Shown piece by piece: positions 42,078-50,618 of a stretch of 64,000 nucleotides of DNA. The position numbers and the translations under genes were made by a program. Positions within the stretch are counted from its first letter, which is position 1; every line of letters starts with the position of its first letter. Source of the stretch: Egibacter rhizosphaerae (GTDB lineage: Bacteria > Actinomycetota > Nitriliruptoria > Euzebyales > Egibacteraceae); NCBI RefSeq assembly GCF_004322855.1, contig NZ_CP036402.1:3286001-3350000 (forward strand). Reading direction: 5' to 3'. The notes under the pieces are model-generated. The model was given only the letters and a program-made list of their open reading frames with translations. It searched no databases and was not told where the DNA came from.

Positions 42078-43073
42078 ATGGAGTATCGCACTCTCGGCAC
42101 CACCGACCTGCAGGTCTCGTCCATCTGCCTGGGTACCTGGGAGATGAGTGGGGCGTGGGGACCGGACTACGGGCCTGCGATCCGCGCTGTCGGCCGCGCC
42201 TTCGAGCAGGGCATCACCTTCTACGACACCGCCTACGCCTATGGCGCCGGCCAGGCCGAGTCAGCACTGGCGCAGGGCCTGGGCGATCTGATCCGAACAC
42301 ACCGCGACGAAGTGGTGCTCGTGACCAAGGGCGGGCTCGAACAGACCGGTGAGGGCCTGTCGTTCGTGCGCAACTCCGAGCCCGAGTTCCTGCGCTGGAC
42401 GCTTCAGGAGAGCTTGGGTCGGCTGGGGACCGACTACGTCGACGTGTACTTCATCCACTGGCCCGACCCGCTCGTGCCGTTCGACGAGGTGGCCGGCACG
42501 CTCGACGAGTTGATCGCCGAGGGACTGATTCGTCACGCGGGCGTGTCGAACTTCGACACATCGCAGATGGACGCCTACCGGTCCGGCGGCTCGCTGACCG
42601 TCGCCCAAGTGCCCTACAACCTGTTCTGGCGCGACGTTGAGGACGACGTACTGCCGTACTGCCAACGCCACGGGCTCGGGGCCATGGGCTATGCCGCGCT
42701 CGCGCAGGGGTTCCTGACCGGCACGCTCAGCGCCGAACAGGAGTTCGCTCAAGATGATTGGCGAGCGCACGTCTCGCTCTTCCAGGGCGAGGAGTACCGC
42801 CAGCGCGTGGCGGTCGCCGACCGTCTGAAGGAGTTCGCCGCTGAACGCGATTGCACGCTGCCCCAGCTGGCGATCGCGTGGGTGCTCGCACATCCCGCCG
42901 GGGTGGTGCCCATCATGGGCGCGCAGGTCCCCGAGCATGTCGACAGCAGTGTGCAGGCGACCGCCCTCGAGCTCAGTGCCGACGAGGCCGAGCAACTGCG
43001 CCGAGTCGCCGCCGAGGCCCCACCGATCGACCTGAGCGGCCTCGCCCCGGCCGCGCGCGACAGCCGCGCGTGA
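42078..43073 (+). CDS. Aldo/keto reductase
   Basis: 331 aa NADPH-dependent (alpha/beta)8 oxidoreductase. The catalytic tetrad is visible: Asp and Tyr in FYDTAYAYGAGQAE, Lys in VVLVTKGG, and His in VYFIHWPDP. The cofactor region LAIAWVLAHPAGVVPIMGAQ is near the C-terminus. It starts with the family's usual MEYRTLGTTDLQVSSICLG. Preceded by GAGGAAG and ~150 bp of sequence with no other feature, so it is probably transcribed alone. Substrate unknown. Confidence 0.87.
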   Translation: MEYRTLGTTDLQVSSICLGTWEMSGAWGPDYGPAIRAVGRAFEQGITFYDTAYAYGAGQAESALAQGLGDLIRTHRDEVVLVTKGGLEQTGEGLSFVRNSEPEFLRWTLQESLGRLGTDYVDVYFIHWPDPLVPFDEVAGTLDELIAEGLIRHAGVSNFDTSQMDAYRSGGSLTVAQVPYNLFWRDVEDDVLPYCQRHGLGAMGYAALAQGFLTGTLSAEQEFAQDDWRAHVSLFQGEEYRQRVAVADRLKEFAAERDCTLPQLAIAWVLAHPAGVVPIMGAQVPEHVDSSVQATALELSADEAEQLRRVAAEAPPIDLSGLAPAARDSRA

Positions 43074-43164
43074 TCTCCTTGGCCCGAAACCGCGGGTGTT
43101 GAGCGGTCCTGCCGCCACGTCGTTCGGTGGAGGCGGGGTTCACCCTCCGGCCGTCAATGTAGTT

Positions 43165-43191
43165 GGTGCCCCCGGTGCCCCCGGTGCCCCC
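43165..43191. repeat. Three perfect 9-bp tandem repeats beside the IS
   Basis: GGTGCCCCC repeats three times without change and ends 3 bp before the left end of the insertion sequence, adjacent to its CCTGA target duplicate. Confidence 0.75.
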
Positions 43192-43194
43192 TGA

Positions 43195-45211
43195 CCTGAC
43201 TTCCGCAGCTCGTGGTCATACAGGAGGTCGGGATTAAGGGTTTGACCTGCGGTTTTGGGCGTGACGGCCTGATGGGGTCGTGTTACTACAGTCCCACCGG
43301 CTGTGGTGCTTTGGTTACGGGGCGCTGTCGGCGGGGGTGAAGTCGAAGATGCGCGGCGGGGTGGGCAGTTCGAGGGCGGTGAGGATGTCGCGCTGTCCGG
43401 GGGTGAGCTCGCCGCGTTGGGCCATGTGGCCGTCGTTGGTGGCCATGGTGACCAGGTGCAGCCGGTCGAGCTCGGCTCGCAGGTTGCGCCAGGTGTCGCC
43501 GGTGGCGTGCTCGGCGACGCGGATGAGCAGCAGCGCCAGCCAGCACAGCTGGACGTGTGCTTCGATGCGCTGGGGCTTGTGGTGGAAGACCGGGCGCAGG
43601 TCGATGCCGGTCTTGAGGTCGCGCCAGCCGCGCTCGGCGGCGTACAGGGCCTTGTAGCCCTCGGCGATGTCGCCGGCGGTCAGCGACTCGTCGCTGGTGC
43701 GTAGCAGGTACTTGCCGTCGTAGTGGGCGTCGCGGCGCACCGCGGCGCGGTCGAGGCGCAGGTAGCCGTTGGGCGTAGTGCGCAGGAACCGGTTGTAGCC
43801 GGGCTTGGTCTTCAACGCGCCGGCGAGCTCGGCGCGCTCGGCAGCCGAGAGGCCGTCGCTGTCGGCGATTGCGTCTTCGAGGCGGGCGACGATCGCCGCG
43901 CGGACGGCGGCGTCGCGCTCGGCGGCCTCGGGGTTGTGGCAGACGACGAACCGGTCGCGGCCGGCGCCGTCATCGACTCTGACTTCCTTGACGCGCAGGT
44001 TGCCCGCCACCGTGCGATACCGGCCCTGGCGGCCAAGCGCGGCGGCGGCCTCGCTCGAGGCGCCGCGCAGCTTCTCGCCCATGATGTAGCCGCCGCCGGC
44101 GCGCTGGAGATACCGGCGGTTCTGCTCGCTGGTGAACCCGCGGTCGAGCACCCAGATGACCCGGCCCAGCTGCCAGTCGCGCAGATCGTCCTTGACGCGG
44201 CGGATGAGCTTCTGATCGGAGGTGTCGCCGGGGAAGGTCCACAGCCTGACCGGGATGCCCTCCCGGGTGACCGCCATGCCGATGACGACCTGCGGCAGAT
44301 CCGGGCGGTGGTCCTTGGACCGGCCCCAGGTGCGCACCGCGGCCTCGACCGCCTCGGCCGCCACATCCCCGTCGCCGTCCTCGTCGTCGGCCAGACCGGC
44401 GAGGTCGTCGCCGTCGGCGGGCGCGTCGCCGGTCTCGGTCTCCCAATACGTCGACGTCGAATCGAAGAACAGCAGGTCGACCTCGAGGTTGAGCAGGTTG
44501 GCGACGCTGAAGAACACCCGCCGCTGCACCTCGCCGACCACGTCGCCGAACCGGTCCATCGCCCGGTAGCAGTCGTCGTCGCTCATGGCCTCGAGCCCGT
44601 CGATGAACACCCGCTCGGCCACCCAGCGGGTCCCCGCACGCTTGGACAGCGGCTCGGCCGACAGCCGGTTGGCCACCATCGCGAAGATCACCCGCTCGAC
44701 CGCCGCCGCGTTCACGCGGCCGCCGGCGACCGCTTCGGTGATCGCCTCGCCGATCCCCAGCCGCTGCCACAGCTGATCAGCAACCCAGCTGGTGCCCATC
44801 GGCCGCGCGTCGACCACCGGCGGCACCCCCGCCGCCTCGACCTCGCCTGCCCGGCTCGCCTCGGGATCGAGGAACCGTCCGACGCTGTCGACCAGCCGTC
44901 CCAGCGCCGCCCGGTCGACCCGATCGGCCCGGCCGAGGTTGTACAAGATCCGCGCCCGCGGCGTTCCCGACTCCGGATCGCGCTCGTTGTGCGCCAGCGC
45001 CAGGTACGACACCACCGACCCGTCCCGGTTCCGCCGCTTGGTCTCCCGCAAATACATGTCTACGAACGTAGAGCATCCACAACCAGCCGCCAAGTAACCC
45101 GAACATCTCGTGTGTCTACATGAATCCGAGCGTCAGACCCCACCCGCCACCCTGACCAGCAACAACACACCCCCGACCCCCCGAATCTGCCTACGAGCTG
45201 CGGAAGTCAGG
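43195..45211. mobile_element. Complete IS1634-family insertion sequence (2,017 bp)
   Basis: Perfect 19-bp terminal inverted repeats CCTGACTTCCGCAGCTCGT occur at 43195-43213 and, inverted, at 45193-45211. The 5-bp direct repeat CCTGA flanks both ends (43190-43194 and 45212-45216) and is a target-site duplication. One transposase gene fills the element. Perfect ends and target duplication point to a recent insertion that is probably still mobile. The right end lies inside the 3' end of a SHOCT-domain membrane protein gene. Confidence 0.93.
43315..45057 (-). CDS. IS1634-family (IS4-like DDE) transposase
   Basis: 580 aa from ATG 45057 (MYLRETKRRNRDGSVVSYL, the typical family opening). DDE catalytic residues are visible: Asp in VDLLFFDSTSTYWETE, Asp in VIWVLDRGFTSEQNRRYL, and the Glu helix in ALYAAERGWRDLKTGIDLRP, followed by VFHHKPQRIEAHVQL. 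It contains no stop codon or frameshift. It recognises the 19-bp ends of its element and moves it by cut-and-paste; the acidic insert between the first Asp and the middle of the protein is normal for the family. Confidence 0.92.
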   Translation of the reverse strand: MYLRETKRRNRDGSVVSYLALAHNERDPESGTPRARILYNLGRADRVDRAALGRLVDSVGRFLDPEASRAGEVEAAGVPPVVDARPMGTSWVADQLWQRLGIGEAITEAVAGGRVNAAAVERVIFAMVANRLSAEPLSKRAGTRWVAERVFIDGLEAMSDDDCYRAMDRFGDVVGEVQRRVFFSVANLLNLEVDLLFFDSTSTYWETETGDAPADGDDLAGLADDEDGDGDVAAEAVEAAVRTWGRSKDHRPDLPQVVIGMAVTREGIPVRLWTFPGDTSDQKLIRRVKDDLRDWQLGRVIWVLDRGFTSEQNRRYLQRAGGGYIMGEKLRGASSEAAAALGRQGRYRTVAGNLRVKEVRVDDGAGRDRFVVCHNPEAAERDAAVRAAIVARLEDAIADSDGLSAAERAELAGALKTKPGYNRFLRTTPNGYLRLDRAAVRRDAHYDGKYLLRTSDESLTAGDIAEGYKALYAAERGWRDLKTGIDLRPVFHHKPQRIEAHVQLCWLALLLIRVAEHATGDTWRNLRAELDRLHLVTMATNDGHMAQRGELTPGQRDILTALELPTPPRIFDFTPADSAP

Positions 45212-45797
45212 CCTGAAGTGCGAGGGACACCAATATGACGCCGAGGATCGCCCAGAAGTGCACTCGGTTCTTCTGCCCTGGCATCTTGCCGCGCCACCAC
45301 AACTACAGCGGCGAAAGAAGGGCCGCGGCGATCAACATTGGCCTGCGATGCGAGTGAAACTCAATCGTCGGATTCCCGTCCATGTCTCGGATCGCGAGGG
45401 CGAGGTTAACTGCGACGGCGAGCAGGCCGAGGACGATGAAGAGCCCTTCGTTGAACCCGGACACCATCTGTGCCAGGGCAACAGCGAACGGCACTCCCAC
45501 CATCGCCCACGCGTACCGGTCATCGGTGTGCTTCGCGTAGGCGGCTGCTTTGTGTCCTCGCCCTCGGGTGGCAGCGGGGTCGGGGGCCTGTTGCTGTTGG
45601 CTATTATCCGAACCCGGTTCCTGGGTTGCCGTCGGTGCTTGGTCCACACCTTCGACGGGGGGCGGGTCCACGGTCACCCGCTCCTCGAGGCGCCGTTTCG
45701 CCGCGGCGAATTCTTCGTCGCTAAGCGCACCGTTGCGGTGAAGTTCGACCAGTTGGTCGAGTCGGCCCCCGCGAAGGGGCCGAAGGTCACGCTGCAA
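45207..45797 (-). pseudogene. SHOCT-domain membrane protein interrupted by TAG and IS insertion
   Basis: The 164-residue reading frame (ATG 45797 to TAG 45303) starts with a SHOCT motif (LVELHRNGALSDEEFAAAKRRLEE), used in some bacterial envelope proteins. A Pro/Gln-rich linker follows, then two hydrophobic segments (MVGVPFAVALAQMV; GLFIVLGLLAVAVNLALAI). Past TAG the same frame continues for 31 codons through LWWRGKMPGQKNRVHFWAIL and another hydrophobic stretch to the IS boundary, where the IS end supplies TGA (45207-45209). The TAG probably truncates a three-span protein, and the IS cut off what followed. A native end at 45303 remains possible. Confidence 0.6.
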
Positions 45798-45820
45798 GCC
45801 CGCAAACGGCCCGAGAATTC

Positions 45821-46015
45821 TTAGTGGCCGTGGTAGAGGCGTTCGAGGTCGATGAGCTCGACGTCGGCGCGGCCTTGGGCGTCGCGGCGCAGGCTGTCAA
45901 AGAAGGTCGGGGCGCAGAGCAGCAGCTTCGCGCTCTCGGCGCGGGCGCCTATCGTGGCACGGACCCGCTCCAGGCGGCGCAGGTGTGCGGAGGTGACGGT
46001 CTCGCCGCTCTTCGC
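45821..46015 (-). pseudogene. C-terminal scrap of an ATPase (DUF234/DUF4143-like)
   Basis: Between TAA (46016-46018) and TAA (45821-45823) on the minus strand an open frame encodes TVTSAHLRRLERVRATIGAR, ESAKLLLCAPTFFDSLRRDA and VELIDLERLYHGH. This ending resembles C-termini of prokaryotic AAA/DUF234-type ATPases carrying a nuclease-like domain, which often finish with VDLERLYHG. There is no start codon or ATPase core, so it is a remnant. Confidence 0.5.
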
Positions 46016-46032
46016 TTAGACGAGTGCCGCCG

Positions 46033-46827
46033 TCAGGAGCTCGCTCGGGGGCCGGCGGGTCCCGAGCCGCCTGCCTCGTCGGCCCACGTGGCGTGGGCCG
46101 CCCGCTTCGCGGCCTCGGCGATCCGGCGGACCGTCTCGTCGTCGGCGATGCGGGTCCGCGGTGCCGACACCCCGAGGCCCCATCGCGGCGTCCCGGAGGT
46201 GCTGGGGATGATGACCCCCACCGCCGCGAGGTCGGGGTCGCTCTCGCCGAAGTTCGTGCCGAACCCTTGCAGTCGCACCTGGTGCAGCTCGTCGACCAAT
46301 CGGGTCCGGGAATCGAGGGTGCGGGGCGTGAGCGGCTCGATTACCTCGTCGGGATACAGCTGCGCGAGCTCGTCGGGCGGCATCGCGGCGAGCAGCACCT
46401 TGCCGACCGAGTTCGTATGAGCCGGACGCAGCAGGCCGGTGCGGGCCGCGACCCGCAAGGAGCGCGAGCTCTCCACGCACTCCACGAAGCGGACGTTGGG
46501 ACCCTCCAGGCCCATGAGGTTCACCGTCTCGTCGACTTCGTGGCTGAGGGCGCTCATGTGGGGCTTGGCGCGTTGGCGCACGTCCAGGTTGCGGACGGCC
46601 TCGAGGCCGAGTGCGACCAGCACCGGACCACTCGCATAGGTCCGGGTCCTCGGGTCTTGCGTCGCGAACCCGGCGCTCTCGAGCATGGCGAGCAGCCGAT
46701 GCGCCGTCGAGCGGGCGACGCCCAGGTGCGCTGCCGCGTCGGTGACCCGCACCGTGTCCCACGTGCGGAACATCTGGAGCAGATCCAGCGCGTTGGCGAC
46801 CGAGCGGAGCGGATACGCCGGTTGCAT
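46033..46827 (-). CDS. IclR-family transcriptional regulator
   Basis: 264 aa from ATG 46827, preceded on the minus strand by GGAGGAG. The N-terminal winged helix (residues ~5-65) has RSVANALDLLQMF and HLGVARSTAHRLLAMLE. The C-terminal IclR effector domain (~85-250) includes VNLMGLEGPNVRFVECVES and AAVGVIIPSTSGTPRWGLGV. IclR proteins bind small acids and switch on or off neighbouring catabolic genes. It is divergent from the amidohydrolase-ABC operon, with a pair of inverted 13-bp sequences in the shared control region. Confidence 0.87.
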   Translation of the reverse strand: MQPAYPLRSVANALDLLQMFRTWDTVRVTDAAAHLGVARSTAHRLLAMLESAGFATQDPRTRTYASGPVLVALGLEAVRNLDVRQRAKPHMSALSHEVDETVNLMGLEGPNVRFVECVESSRSLRVAARTGLLRPAHTNSVGKVLLAAMPPDELAQLYPDEVIEPLTPRTLDSRTRLVDELHQVRLQGFGTNFGESDPDLAAVGVIIPSTSGTPRWGLGVSAPRTRIADDETVRRIAEAAKRAAHATWADEAGGSGPAGPRASS

Positions 46828-46939
46828 GCTCCTCCGTTCTGCTGGACAGAACGCTAGGGACACAGAGCTGCGCATGTCAACGGCTGGTCGTGTCCTGCGC
46901 AGGGACGCGTGGCGCTTTCGAACGTCGTCTGGGCACGCG

Positions 46940-47067
46940 TTCTTCTTAGCAGGCTCCGTACTGCCGGAGACTGGCCCGATGAACTGCGCAAACGCATGGC
47001 GCTCGGTCGCCACGTGCCCGACATCGACACCTCCTCCCACGAAAAAGAATTGTTCTGCTAAGAAGAA
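46940..47067. promoter_or_regulatory. Inverted 13-bp pair in the IclR divergent control region
   Basis: TTCTTCTTAGCAG (46940-46952) and its exact reverse complement CTGCTAAGAAGAA (47055-47067) lie 102 bp apart in the 329-bp gap between the iclR-type gene and the amidohydrolase operon. The right copy is inside an AT-rich island (GAAAAAGAATTGTTCTGC). They could be two IclR binding sites able to loop the DNA. Other parts of the gap show nothing. Confidence 0.5.
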
Positions 47068-47156
47068 TCACTCTTGGCGCGGGCGGGGGCCGTTCGTAGC
47101 CTCGATCACGCCACGTCGAGCCGCTCCGAGGAGCCGAGCGCCGGAAGGGCCAGCCC

Positions 47157-48173
47157 ATGCTCAAGATCGATGCCTTCAACCACGTCCTCCCGCCCCGCTA
47201 CTTCGAGAAGATGAACGAGGTCAACCCGGGGCTGAAGGACATCGGGAAGCGCGTGCGCAACGTCCGGGTGCTCGTCGACATGGATCAGCGGCTGCGCATG
47301 ATCGAGCAGTTCGGTGACGACTACCGGCAGGTGCTGTCGGTGGCCGCGCCGCCGATCGAACGGGTCGCCGGACCCGAGGCCTCCCCGGAGCTGGCCGAGG
47401 TCGCCAACGACGAGATGGCACGCCTCGTGAGCGAGCACGACCGATTCGTCGGCTTCATCGCGTCGATGCCGATGAACAACCCCGACGCGGCGGTGACCGA
47501 GGCGAAACGCGCCATCGACCAGCTGGGCGCCACCGGGATCCAGATGTTCACCAACGTCAACGGCAGCCCACTCGACCGCGACGAGCTACTCGATCTGTTC
47601 CAGCTGCTGCACGACCATGACCTGCCGATCTGGGTCCATCCGGCCCGCGGCGCCGAGATGCCCGACTACGTCGACGAGGACGGCTCCAAGTACGAGATCT
47701 GGTGGACGTTCGGCTGGCCGTACGAGACGAGCGCGATGATGGCGCGGCTGATCTTCAGCGGGCACCTCGACCGCTTCCCGAACCTCAAGGTCATCACCCA
47801 TCACCTCGGGGGCATGACGCCGTACTTCGAGGGGCGAGTCGGCCCGGGCATGGACCAGCTCGGCAGCCGCACGACCGACGAGGACTACACGAGCATCCTG
47901 GAGCGGCTCGATGACCGCCCCATCGAGTACTTTCGGCGCTTCTACGGCGACACGGCCGTCTTCGGCTCGGATGCCGCGACTCGCTGCGGCCTCGAGTTCT
48001 TCGGCGCCGACCACGTGCTGTTCGCCAGCGACTGTCCGTTCGATCCCGAGAAGGGGCCCGGCTTCATCCGCGAGACCATCCGGGTACTCGACGAGGCCGA
48101 CTACCTCGACGAGGCCACTCGGGCGCAGATCTACGAGGGCAACGCCAAGCGGCTCATGCGGCTGCACCTCTGA
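47157..48173 (+). CDS. Amidohydrolase_2 (ACMSD-like) family protein
   Basis: 338 aa. The N-terminus IDAFNHVLPPRYFEKM replaces the first His of the HxH metal site by Phe, as in a distinct FNH subgroup. Other ligands remain: IWVHPARG, VITHHLGGM and FASDCPFDPEKGPGF, which carry His, His and the catalytic Asp. ACMSD-like enzymes decarboxylate or hydrolyse aromatic and enol acids. It is the first gene of an operon with an NMT1/SsuA-type importer and is opposite an IclR regulator, so it probably acts on the imported compound. The stop overlaps the permease ATG. Confidence 0.8.
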   Translation: MLKIDAFNHVLPPRYFEKMNEVNPGLKDIGKRVRNVRVLVDMDQRLRMIEQFGDDYRQVLSVAAPPIERVAGPEASPELAEVANDEMARLVSEHDRFVGFIASMPMNNPDAAVTEAKRAIDQLGATGIQMFTNVNGSPLDRDELLDLFQLLHDHDLPIWVHPARGAEMPDYVDEDGSKYEIWWTFGWPYETSAMMARLIFSGHLDRFPNLKVITHHLGGMTPYFEGRVGPGMDQLGSRTTDEDYTSILERLDDRPIEYFRRFYGDTAVFGSDAATRCGLEFFGADHVLFASDCPFDPEKGPGFIRETIRVLDEADYLDEATRAQIYEGNAKRLMRLHL

Positions 48174-49018
48174 TGACCGCCGACATGACCGCCGACCACG
48201 CGACGGCCGAGGCACGCGACGAGAACGAACGCGTGTCCGCTGCCGTGCGGCGGCCGCCCCGGCCCTTCTGGCTGGGTCTGGCGGGGATCGCGGCGGTACT
48301 GGGAGTGCACGAGGCGGTCTCCCGGCTCGAGCTGCTGCGCCCCGAGTTCTTCCCGCCCGTCAGCGTGATCGCCCCAGCGCTGCTGGAGCTCCTGCCCACC
48401 GCTCAGCTCTGGGAGCAGATCCTCGGCACCCTCCAGGGCTGGGGCGTGGGCCTCGCCCTGGCCGCCGTGCTGGCGGTGCCGCTCGGGATGCTCATCGGAT
48501 CGTTCGAGGCGGTGCGCCGGATGCTCCGCGTGATCGTCGAGTTCATGCGGCCGATCCCCTCGGTCGCGCTGTTCCCCGCCGCCCTGCTGCTGCTCGGCAT
48601 CACGACCGGCATGAAGGTCTCGTTGGTCGCCTTCGCCGCGTTCTGGCCGATCCTGTTCCAGGCCATCTACGGGGTGCAGGACGTGGACCCGGCCACGAAG
48701 GAGACCGCCCGCGCCTACGGGCTGGGGCCCGTCGCCCGGTTCTGGCGGATCATCGTCCCGAGCACCTCCGCGTACATCGCCACCGGCCTGCGCATCTCCT
48801 CGGCCATCGCGCTGATCCTCACCGTGACCGTGGAGCTGCTGACCAACCTCACCGGTCTCGGCAACGCGATCGGCAGCGCCCGCACCGCCGGGCAGTTCCC
48901 GCAGATGTACGCGCTGATCGCGCTCACGGGCATTCTCGGCTGGCTGTTGAACGGCACGTTCGAGCGCGTGGAGGCGCGGCTGCTGCACTGGCACCCCTCG
49001 CAGCGAGAGGGGACGTGA
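48173..49018 (+). CDS. ABC transporter permease, SsuC/TauC type (first)
   Basis: 281 aa inner-membrane permease. It has six predicted spans after a ~35-residue cytoplasmic N-terminus, with the typical segments LELLPTAQLWEQILGTLQGWGVG, FMRPIPSVALFPAALLLLGI and the EAA loop KETARAYGLGPVARFWRIIVPST. It overlaps both neighbours by one base of ATG/TGA (TGATG). A second permease follows, so the channel is a heterodimer, which is less common than homodimers in this family. Confidence 0.88.
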   Translation: MTADMTADHATAEARDENERVSAAVRRPPRPFWLGLAGIAAVLGVHEAVSRLELLRPEFFPPVSVIAPALLELLPTAQLWEQILGTLQGWGVGLALAAVLAVPLGMLIGSFEAVRRMLRVIVEFMRPIPSVALFPAALLLLGITTGMKVSLVAFAAFWPILFQAIYGVQDVDPATKETARAYGLGPVARFWRIIVPSTSAYIATGLRISSAIALILTVTVELLTNLTGLGNAIGSARTAGQFPQMYALIALTGILGWLLNGTFERVEARLLHWHPSQREGT

Positions 49019-49785
49019 TGCGGCGCGCCCTGCACCTGGGTCTCGAGATCGGCTTCCCGCTGCTGCTGCTCGCTGGCTACGGAGCCTGGGCGGCCGGCGC
49101 CGAGTCCTTCTACTTCCCCGCGCTGGGCGACATCGCCGCATCGTTCGCGGAGCTCACGTTGTCCGAGCAGATGGTCGATGACGTCGTTCCCAGCTTGCGC
49201 CGCCTCGGGCTCGGCTACCTGCTGTCGGTCGTCCTCGGCGTCGCCGGTGGGCTGGTGCTCGGATCGTTCAAGCTCGTCCAAGAGGCGTTCCAGCCGATCG
49301 TGCAGTTCTTGCGTGCGCTGCCGTCGCCGGTGTTGATCCCCTTCGCGATCATCCTGCTCGGCATCGGCGACACGATGAAGGTGTTCCTCATCGTCCTCGG
49401 GGCGGTCTGGCCGATCCTGCTCAACACGACCGACGGGGTGCGCAGTGTCGATCGCGCGATGATCGACATGGCTCGCGCGTACAACGTCGGACCGTGGGCC
49501 CGCACCTGGCGGATCGTGGTCCCCGCCGCACTGCCACGCGTGCTCGCCGGGATGCGTACGAGCATCGCCATCGCGATCGTGCTGATGGTCATCAGCGAGA
49601 TGTACACCAGCCGCGACGGCCTCGGTATGTTCGTCCTGCAAGCCCAGCGGACGTTCTCGATCTCGGACATGTGGGCGGGGATCCTGCTGCTCGGGATCAT
49701 CGGCTACGTCGGGAACTTCGTGTTCGTCCGCAGCGAGCGCAGCCTCCTCCACTGGCATCGAGGAGCGAAGGGGCACGCACGATGA
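49018..49785 (+). CDS. ABC transporter permease, SsuC/TauC type (second)
   Basis: 255 aa. Like its neighbour it has the nitrate/sulfonate/taurine permease pattern: FYFPALGDIAASFAELTLSE, FLRALPSPVLIPFAIILLGI, IDMARAYNVGPWARTWRIVV (EAA loop) and a final span GILLLGIIGYVGNFVFV. It has a shorter N-terminus than the first permease. ATG 49018 overlaps the upstream TGA, and its own TGA overlaps the ATPase ATG. The two permeases are clear paralogues. Confidence 0.88.
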   Translation: MRRALHLGLEIGFPLLLLAGYGAWAAGAESFYFPALGDIAASFAELTLSEQMVDDVVPSLRRLGLGYLLSVVLGVAGGLVLGSFKLVQEAFQPIVQFLRALPSPVLIPFAIILLGIGDTMKVFLIVLGAVWPILLNTTDGVRSVDRAMIDMARAYNVGPWARTWRIVVPAALPRVLAGMRTSIAIAIVLMVISEMYTSRDGLGMFVLQAQRTFSISDMWAGILLLGIIGYVGNFVFVRSERSLLHWHRGAKGHAR

Positions 49786-50618
49786 CCTCCGACGAGCCGA
49801 TCCTGCACGTCGAGCAGCTGGCGAAGTCGTACCGCACCCGTGAGCGGGTCGTGGAGGCGATCCGCGATGTCTCGCTCGCGGTCGAGCCGGGCGAGTTCCT
49901 CTGCGTCGTCGGGCCATCGGGCTGTGGCAAGACGACGCTGCTCAAGTGCCTCGCCGGCCTCCTCGAGCCCACCTCCGGAGCGGTGCGTTTCCGCGGCGAG
50001 CCCGTGCGCAAGCCCCTGCCCGGCATGGGGTTCGTGTTCCAGGACTACGGCCGTTCCCTGCTGCCGTGGCTGAAGGTCGACAAGAACGTGACCTTCCCGT
50101 TGCGGCACAAGGGCGTGCCCAAGCCTCGCCAGGCCGAACTGGCCGAGGAGGCGCTGCGCGTCGTGGGGCTCGACGACTTCGCGCGGGCCTACCCCTGGCA
50201 GCTCTCAGGAGGGATGCAGCAGCGGGTGGCGCTGGCCCGCGCCCTCGCCTACGAGCCCGAGCTGCTGTTGATGGACGAGCCGTTCGCCTCGGTCGACGCG
50301 CAGACCCGCGCGGACCTCGAGGACCTCGTCCTGCGCGTTTGCGCCGAGTACGGGATGACCGCCCTGTTCGTGACCCACGACATCGACGAGGCCGTCTATC
50401 TGGCCGACCGGGTGGTCGTGCTCGGCAAACCCCCGACGCAGGTGCGCAGCGAGGTGCGAGTCGAGCTGCCGCGCCCGCGCGACCAGATCGCGACGAAGGA
50501 GCACCCCGAGTTCATCCGTCTTCGCACGGAGGTCACCCGCACCATCAAGTCGTTGAGCGAGCACGTTGCGCCCCCACCCGCCGAACCGACGTCCCCTGCA
50601 GGGAGGAACGAGCCATGA
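49782..50618 (+). CDS. ABC transporter ATPase, SsuB/TauB type
   Basis: 278 aa. Walker A GPSGCGKT, Q-loop VFQDYGRSLLPW (the LLPW after the Q-loop is typical of nitrate/taurine transporters), signature LSGGMQQR, Walker B LLLMDEPFASVD and H-loop VTHDIDEAVYLADRV are present. The Pro-rich C-terminal ~30 residues are unusual but short. ATGA overlaps at both ends. It energises import through the two preceding permeases. Confidence 0.9.
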   Translation: MTSDEPILHVEQLAKSYRTRERVVEAIRDVSLAVEPGEFLCVVGPSGCGKTTLLKCLAGLLEPTSGAVRFRGEPVRKPLPGMGFVFQDYGRSLLPWLKVDKNVTFPLRHKGVPKPRQAELAEEALRVVGLDDFARAYPWQLSGGMQQRVALARALAYEPELLLMDEPFASVDAQTRADLEDLVLRVCAEYGMTALFVTHDIDEAVYLADRVVVLGKPPTQVRSEVRVELPRPRDQIATKEHPEFIRLRTEVTRTIKSLSEHVAPPPAEPTSPAGRNEP

